From: Mucilaginibacter psychrotolerans | Lineage (GTDB): Bacteria; Bacteroidota; Bacteroidia; Sphingobacteriales; Sphingobacteriaceae | DNA length: 64,000 nucleotides | NCBI RefSeq assembly: GCF_004519315.1 | Contig: NZ_SOZE01000014.1 | Span: 85,950-149,949, forward strand | Direction of reading: 5' to 3' | Shown: positions 61,981 through 64,000 of the stretch, one piece after another | Layout: every line of letters begins with the position of its first letter | How positions within the stretch are numbered: the stretch's first letter is position 1 | Position numbers and translations under genes: made by a program | Notes under the pieces: model-generated | The model's database searches: none | What the model was told of the DNA's origin: nothing | The model's input: only the letters and a program-made list of their open reading frames with translations

Positions 61981-62994
61981 ATGCTTTTAAAAAGACTGTT
62001 CCTGTTGCTTATCGCTACAGCTATGCTTGTTGCCTGTAAAAAGGAGAAACCCTTCGTACCTAATTACGCCAACGCGTTGCCTGGTCTATGGAAACAGCTG
62101 GGGGATTTCGGTGGTGTAGGGCGGGTGCGGTCCTATGGCTTTACCATCGGCCGCAAAGGCTATATCGTTGGCGGCAATGCCGGTTCGGGGTTTAACCTGG
62201 TGCCACTTTACGACCTTTGGGAATACGATCCCGATACCGACAAATGGACCCGCAAGGCCGATTATCCCGGCCAGGCTGCCGAGTACATTCGGGGCTTTAC
62301 CATTAATGGCAAGGCTTATATGGGTACCGGCTTTGGTATGCAATATTACGACGGGCCCGATGCCTTACCTCAAAATAAAGACTTTTGGGAATATAATCCT
62401 GCAACCGACATCTGGACGCAAAAGGCTGATTTGCCAGCCGTTGGTCGCGAGAATGTTATCGCTTTGGAGATAAATGGCTTCGGCTATCTGGGCTTAGGAA
62501 CCAACGGTAGCTATGATGCCAATTATAACGATTTTTATAAATATGACGCTGCCGCAGATAAATGGACCCGCATGGCAGATTATCCCGGTAACGGCAGCTT
62601 TGGCGTGGCGGCATTCTCGGTAAACGGGAAAGGGTATGCGGGCTTAGGAGGCTCCTCGCCAGATATCGTAAAGAAGGACTTTTGGGAATATGACCCGGCC
62701 GCCAACAAATGGACCGGCAAAGCCGATTTTACAGGCAAAGAACGCGTATTCAGCAGCCAGTTTGCTATCGGTACCGATGGGTATGTAGGCCTTGGCACAA
62801 CCGCAACCTCATCCACAGATGATTGGTATAAATATGATGCCCTGGCGAATAGCTGGATTAAAGTTACCACCTATGGGGGAGCCGCACGTTACGATGCCAT
62901 AAGTTTTGTTATCGATGGAGTAGGCTATGCAGGCACCGGTAACCCCGGCCTGAAACAGGATATGTGGAAATACACGCCGACTAAGAAGAATTGA
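61981..62994 (+). CDS. Kelch-repeat lipoprotein
   Basis: The 337-residue protein has a lipoprotein signal (LFLLLIATAMLVAC, Cys near residue 19). Five to six Kelch blades of about 48 residues repeat the pattern YDLWEYDPDTDKWTRKADYP, DFWEYNPATDIWTQKADLP, DFYKYDAAADKWTRMADYPG, DFWEYDPAANKWTGKADF and DWYKYDALANSWIKV. It forms a propeller on the periplasmic or outer-surface side. Its partner is unknown. It starts at ATG 61981. Confidence 0.9.
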   Translation: MLLKRLFLLLIATAMLVACKKEKPFVPNYANALPGLWKQLGDFGGVGRVRSYGFTIGRKGYIVGGNAGSGFNLVPLYDLWEYDPDTDKWTRKADYPGQAAEYIRGFTINGKAYMGTGFGMQYYDGPDALPQNKDFWEYNPATDIWTQKADLPAVGRENVIALEINGFGYLGLGTNGSYDANYNDFYKYDAAADKWTRMADYPGNGSFGVAAFSVNGKGYAGLGGSSPDIVKKDFWEYDPAANKWTGKADFTGKERVFSSQFAIGTDGYVGLGTTATSSTDDWYKYDALANSWIKVTTYGGAARYDAISFVIDGVGYAGTGNPGLKQDMWKYTPTKKN

Positions 62995-63115
62995 GGGGGA
63001 AGGCGTATTAAATCTCAGCAAACATAATTACGTTTAAAGAAAGTGGGTTTGGAATGTAATGCACACAATTTCTTCTTTAGGTAACTACATCCAACTTTTG
63101 TTTTGATGGATGTGG

Positions 63116-63816
63116 CTAATCCCACCAGAAATACAGTCGTTTTGTCTTTTTCATTTCGCCTGCAAGAGCTTCAACTGTTTCTGTACCCTGGTCGACCACA
63201 TCAGGGCACACTTTATATATTTCTTTCGCAAAGGTCAGCCAGTTTTTTGGTTCTTTATGAATCAAAAACTCGCACCAGTCACCCGAGGCTCCAATGAGCT
63301 CGAGTGAGTATTGTTTGTCAAATCGTTTAATGATCGTAATTAAACTGTCGTTAGTGATGTTGTAGTTGATACCATCCGTACCTATTTGTTGCAAAACGGA
63401 GTATTTGTCGGTTGTTTTAAGGACACCCACTCGATCAGGTTTATTACCAATATTGAAGTTACTCTCTAACAGAAATATGGTATAACCTTTCTTTTTAAAA
63501 CCATCTTTCAGGTTAAAGACCAGGTTTACGACCGCGAACTCTGCTCATCAAAAACAAGCCCTTTCAGATAAACAGGATCTAACTCTGTTTCTTTTCCTTT
63601 CTCATAAATTTTAGAAAGCGAATAATGGAAAGGTTCAATTTTTTTATTAGTCTCTGCCCTAATATCCATCACGATGCTTGAATCAATTTGCAAAGTGTCG
63701 CAAATTTTCCGTTCGGTGGCAGTAAGATGGTAGCTACTTGTAGAACCATTTGGATTGCACCCACAGATGGAAGCAAGAGTGACAAGGCTTAGTATCAGTA
63801 GGATTTTATTTTGCAC
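63116..63816 (-). pseudogene. Frameshifted DUF4253 lipoprotein-type gene
   Basis: The N-terminal part (GTG 63816; MQNKILLILSLVTLASICGC, then to DEQSSRS before a stop at 63526) and the C-terminal part (GYTIFLLESNFNIGNKPDRV, VCPDVVDQGTETVEAL, RLYFWWD, stop at 63116) join if one base is restored near 63531-63541: the sequence then reads DEQ(x)FAVVNLVFNLKD. The WWD ending and CPD segment fit DUF4253. The N-terminal signal implies a periplasmic lipoprotein. It could be decay or a sequencing error. Confidence 0.65.
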
Positions 63817-63954
63817 CCTTTTATAAATTTTGGTTTTAATAAGAAAATACAAAACCTGAAAAAAGCTTAACGATTTTTATTATAGAATAAGGCGCCTGGG
63901 TATTGCTAATAATTTTAGTATATTTAACCTATAGATACCAAACAAGCTAAAATT

Positions 63955-64000
63955 ATGTTTCAAGGATTAAATATACTGGAGTTTACTGAGAAATTCTCAA
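63955..64000 (+). CDS. Start of a probable IS1595-type transposase, cut by window edge
   Basis: ATG 63955 opens a frame reading MFQGLNILEFTEKFS to the edge, resembling the N-terminus of IS1595-family transposases. Only 15 residues are visible, so the call depends on resemblance alone. The AT-rich region before it (63,860-63,950) may hold the left end of the element, but no terminal repeat could be confirmed. Confidence 0.4.
   Translation, partial: MFQGLNILEFTEKFS

Overview
The window looks like a chromosomal segment of a Bacteroidota bacterium of the Sphingobacteriaceae type (Mucilaginibacter/Pedobacter-like). The evidence is gldC, a planctomycete-style PSCyt/DUF1501 gene set, a DUF1080 protein, a GxGYxYP protein, the local style of hybrid histidine kinases, TAnnTTTG promoter elements and small dispersed palindromic intergenic repeats. 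This placement is inferred from protein families, not from a marker gene. No rRNA, tRNA or CRISPR array was seen.

Layout. 1-5.1 kb: an edge-truncated S51 peptidase, a FIST sensor with a soluble hybrid kinase, and a secreted GxGYxYP protein. 5.4-11.2 kb: PhoH-family ATPase, a TPR lipoprotein-type histidine kinase, a small conserved protein, a class III nucleotide cyclase and an unknown secreted protein. 11.5-19.2 kb (all minus strand): a compact assimilatory sulfate operon. In transcription order it holds a short leader ORF with tandem Cys codons, a hairpin plus T-run, a siroheme sulfite reductase with a HEPN tail, uroporphyrinogen-III methyltransferase, a precorrin-2 dehydrogenase fused to a TSUP permease, an Fe-S APS reductase, CysD and CysN, then a strong terminator. 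19.5-29.5 kb: a secreted protein, hscA, a large protease/propeller/barrel protein, cutC, glycosylasparaginase, a DUF2007 protein and a WYL regulator. 29.8-37 kb (plus strand): a PSCyt1/DUF1549/DUF1553 protein, a DUF1501 protein, an NHL protein and a cytochrome-domain membrane protein. 37.5-42.1 kb: dihydroorotase, an outer-membrane barrel, a DEAD-box helicase, gldC and small membrane proteins. 42.2-47.8 kb: a CHASE3-GAF hybrid kinase with three receiver domains, CheR, CheB and a decayed receiver gene. 47.8-64 kb: ogt, an SDR, a CDF transporter, NUDIX, bioA, a ferritin-like protein, a DUF1080 protein, ung, a sialate O-acetylesterase, lysS, a toxin-antitoxin pair with a frameshifted PIN toxin, HAD, a CAT-like acetyltransferase, a Kelch lipoprotein, a frameshifted DUF4253 gene and the start of a probable transposase.

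The most interesting signal is in the leader of the sulfate operon (about 19,040-19,185). A 23-24 codon ORF carries adjacent Cys codons. The second Cys codon lies in one arm of an inverted repeat, and a terminator hairpin follows shortly before the first structural gene. This is the layout expected for cysteine-sensing transcription attenuation by ribosome stalling. The enzyme set agrees with itself: CysN has no APS-kinase domain, CysH has the Cys pairs of Fe-S APS reductases, the reductase needs siroheme, and two siroheme-pathway activities are encoded in the same operon. Three broken genes (receiver gene, PIN toxin, DUF4253 gene) were found by reading across frames.
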